64,000 nt of DNA from RHKX01 sp963823275 (GTDB lineage: Bacteria > Actinomycetota > Thermoleophilia > Solirubrobacterales > 70-9), in the NCBI GenBank assembly GCA_963823275.1, contig CAWGKW010000001.1:124001-188000 (forward strand), given 5' to 3'. A program made the translations under genes and the position numbers. Positions within the stretch are counted from its first letter, which is position 1, and every line of letters starts with the position of its first letter. Shown here piece by piece: positions 63,267 through 64,000 of the stretch. Under the pieces are notes generated by a model that was not told the origin of the DNA, made no database searches, and worked only from the letters and a program-made list of their open reading frames with translations.

Positions 63267-63800
63267 GTGACCTTGAGTTCCCAGAGCCAACCGCGGGAAG
63301 TGATCACCTTCGATCAGGCCAACCCGGCGCAGCGAGCCGTTCGCCGGTTCGCCTCCAGCGGCCCCGGGGCCTGGGTCTTCTCGCGGGCGGCGCATCACCT
63401 CGACCGACCGCTCTACCGGGCGACCAAAGGTAAGTTCACGGTCGCCGCGTTGATCGCCGGCCTGCCGATCCTGATGCTGACGACGACGGGCGCGAAGAGT
63501 GGCAAGCGCCGCACCGTTCCGGTACTCGGCCTGCCGACCTCCGAGGGGCTGGCGGTCATCGCATCCAACTTCGGCCAGGAGCACAACCCGGCCTGGTTCT
63601 ACAACCTCAGCAAGGATCCTCTGGCCGAGGTCGGTGTCGAGGAGGAGGTCCGCCAGGTCGAGGCCGTGGAGGTGGACGGCGAGCGTCGCGCCCGGATCTG
63701 GCAGGAGGGCCTGAAGATCTACCCCGGCTTCTCCCAGTACGAGCGCCGGGCCTCACATCGTAGGATTCACGTGTTCGTGCTCGAACCGAAGGAGGTCTGA
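63267..63800 (+). CDS. Deazaflavin (F420)-dependent nitroreductase-family protein (DDN type)
   Basis: The 177-residue split-barrel protein has LPILMLTTTGAKSGKRRTVP, VIASNFGQEHNPAWFYNLS and a C-terminal YERRASHRRIHVFVLEP, the signature blocks of Mycobacterium Ddn-like proteins, which bind F420H2 through the TTGAKSGKxRTxP loop. It probably reduces a quinone or other small electron acceptor. The GTG start at 63267 lacks a strong ribosome-binding site. The stop overlaps the next ATG (TGATG). Confidence 0.9.
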   Translation: MTLSSQSQPREVITFDQANPAQRAVRRFASSGPGAWVFSRAAHHLDRPLYRATKGKFTVAALIAGLPILMLTTTGAKSGKRRTVPVLGLPTSEGLAVIASNFGQEHNPAWFYNLSKDPLAEVGVEEEVRQVEAVEVDGERRARIWQEGLKIYPGFSQYERRASHRRIHVFVLEPKEV

Positions 63801-64000
63801 TGAAAGCTCGTATCAGTGGGTTGGCGGTTGCGGCGCTGGCAATGGTGTTCGTGGCCTCGGCTCAGGCGAAGCCGGGTGACGTGATCGTCGGGGATTCGGG
63901 CGCTGCGACCGTCTATCGGTTCGAGCCGAAGAGCGGTGACGTCAGCACTCTCTCCGACAGCCCCCTTCTCGTCAGCCCCAACGACACCGTGTTCTCGCCG
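63800..64000 (+). CDS. Secreted protein, N-terminal part (runs off the window)
   Basis: The ATG at 63800 follows GGAGGTCTG, and MKARISGLAVAALAMVFVAS is a signal peptide with cleavage likely after AQA. The 67 readable residues continue GDVIVGDSGAATVYRFEPKS and TLSDSPLLVSPNDTVFSP, which look like the first blades of an extracellular beta-propeller. It overlaps the F420-type gene stop by one base. The rest is outside the window. Confidence 0.7.
   Translation, partial: MKARISGLAVAALAMVFVASAQAKPGDVIVGDSGAATVYRFEPKSGDVSTLSDSPLLVSPNDTVFSP

Overview
The window is high-GC DNA from an actinobacterium, most probably of the class Thermoleophilia (Solirubrobacterales-like). Pointers are the actinobacterial InhA-type enoyl reductase, an F420-type oxidoreductase, a tmRNA tag ending in ALAA of actinobacterial type, secreted proteins with the lysine-rich Ig-like tail common in that class, and many genes whose only promoter-like element is a TAnnnT hexamer 6-9 nt before the start codon. 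It is chromosomal and almost entirely housekeeping. I see no prophage, IS element or CRISPR array. About a dozen genes, including essential ones (purE, fabI), are interrupted by one-base frame changes, several beside G/C runs. This reads as uncorrected consensus error in a draft or metagenome assembly, so those genes are annotated as CDS across the break.

Layout. 1-2023: end of a DUF429-like gene and a secreted seven-repeat propeller protein. 2056-11609 (minus): a tightly overlapping cluster, read dabB-dabA-PII-like-purK-purE-fabI, followed by a cytochrome P450 and an alpha/beta hydrolase, with a divergent winged-helix regulator (11609-11930) and a 12-bp palindrome between. 11919-16835: a TerC-family protein behind a likely yybP-ykoY (Mn2+) riboswitch, a hydrolase, a lipoprotein, a GT87-like membrane protein and an FAH-family enzyme. 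16908-17430: tRNA-Asp, a methyltransferase remnant and a long palindrome. 17431-24498 (minus): ferritin, then a coupled set of Arg/Lys/Orn-type decarboxylase, guanidine-modifying-superfamily enzyme, M20 carbamoylase, APC permease, USP and enolase-superfamily protein. 24699-30309: CNNM/CorC protein, 3-hydroxyacyl-CoA dehydrogenase, MMPL transporter, thiolase. 30147-34197: cell-wall-binding repeat protein, an EnvC-like M23 peptidase and a hydrolase.

34240-37836 is lysA-hom-thrC. 37981-44008 holds a PAS-PAS-GAF-GGDEF cyclase, comF, hpf and secA. 44065-51579 holds a relic and an intact copy of a DUF559-type protein, secreted/lipoproteins, prfB with its programmed frameshift, nadC, mutM and nadA. 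51643-52692 is a DUF389 protein. 52852-58082 is the coupled ftsE-ftsX-ctpA-type-rnr-smpB operon, followed by a long Pro-rich coiled-coil protein ending in a ComEA-like helix-hairpin-helix, small genes, the tmRNA gene ssrA (61645-62011), a small secreted protein, a methyltransferase, an F420-type reductase and the start of another secreted protein.

Functional links: DabAB would supply bicarbonate, which PurK in the same cluster consumes. SmpB and tmRNA form the trans-translation pair and RNase R is its usual partner nuclease. FtsEX typically activates a coiled-coil M23 peptidase like the one at 32296.
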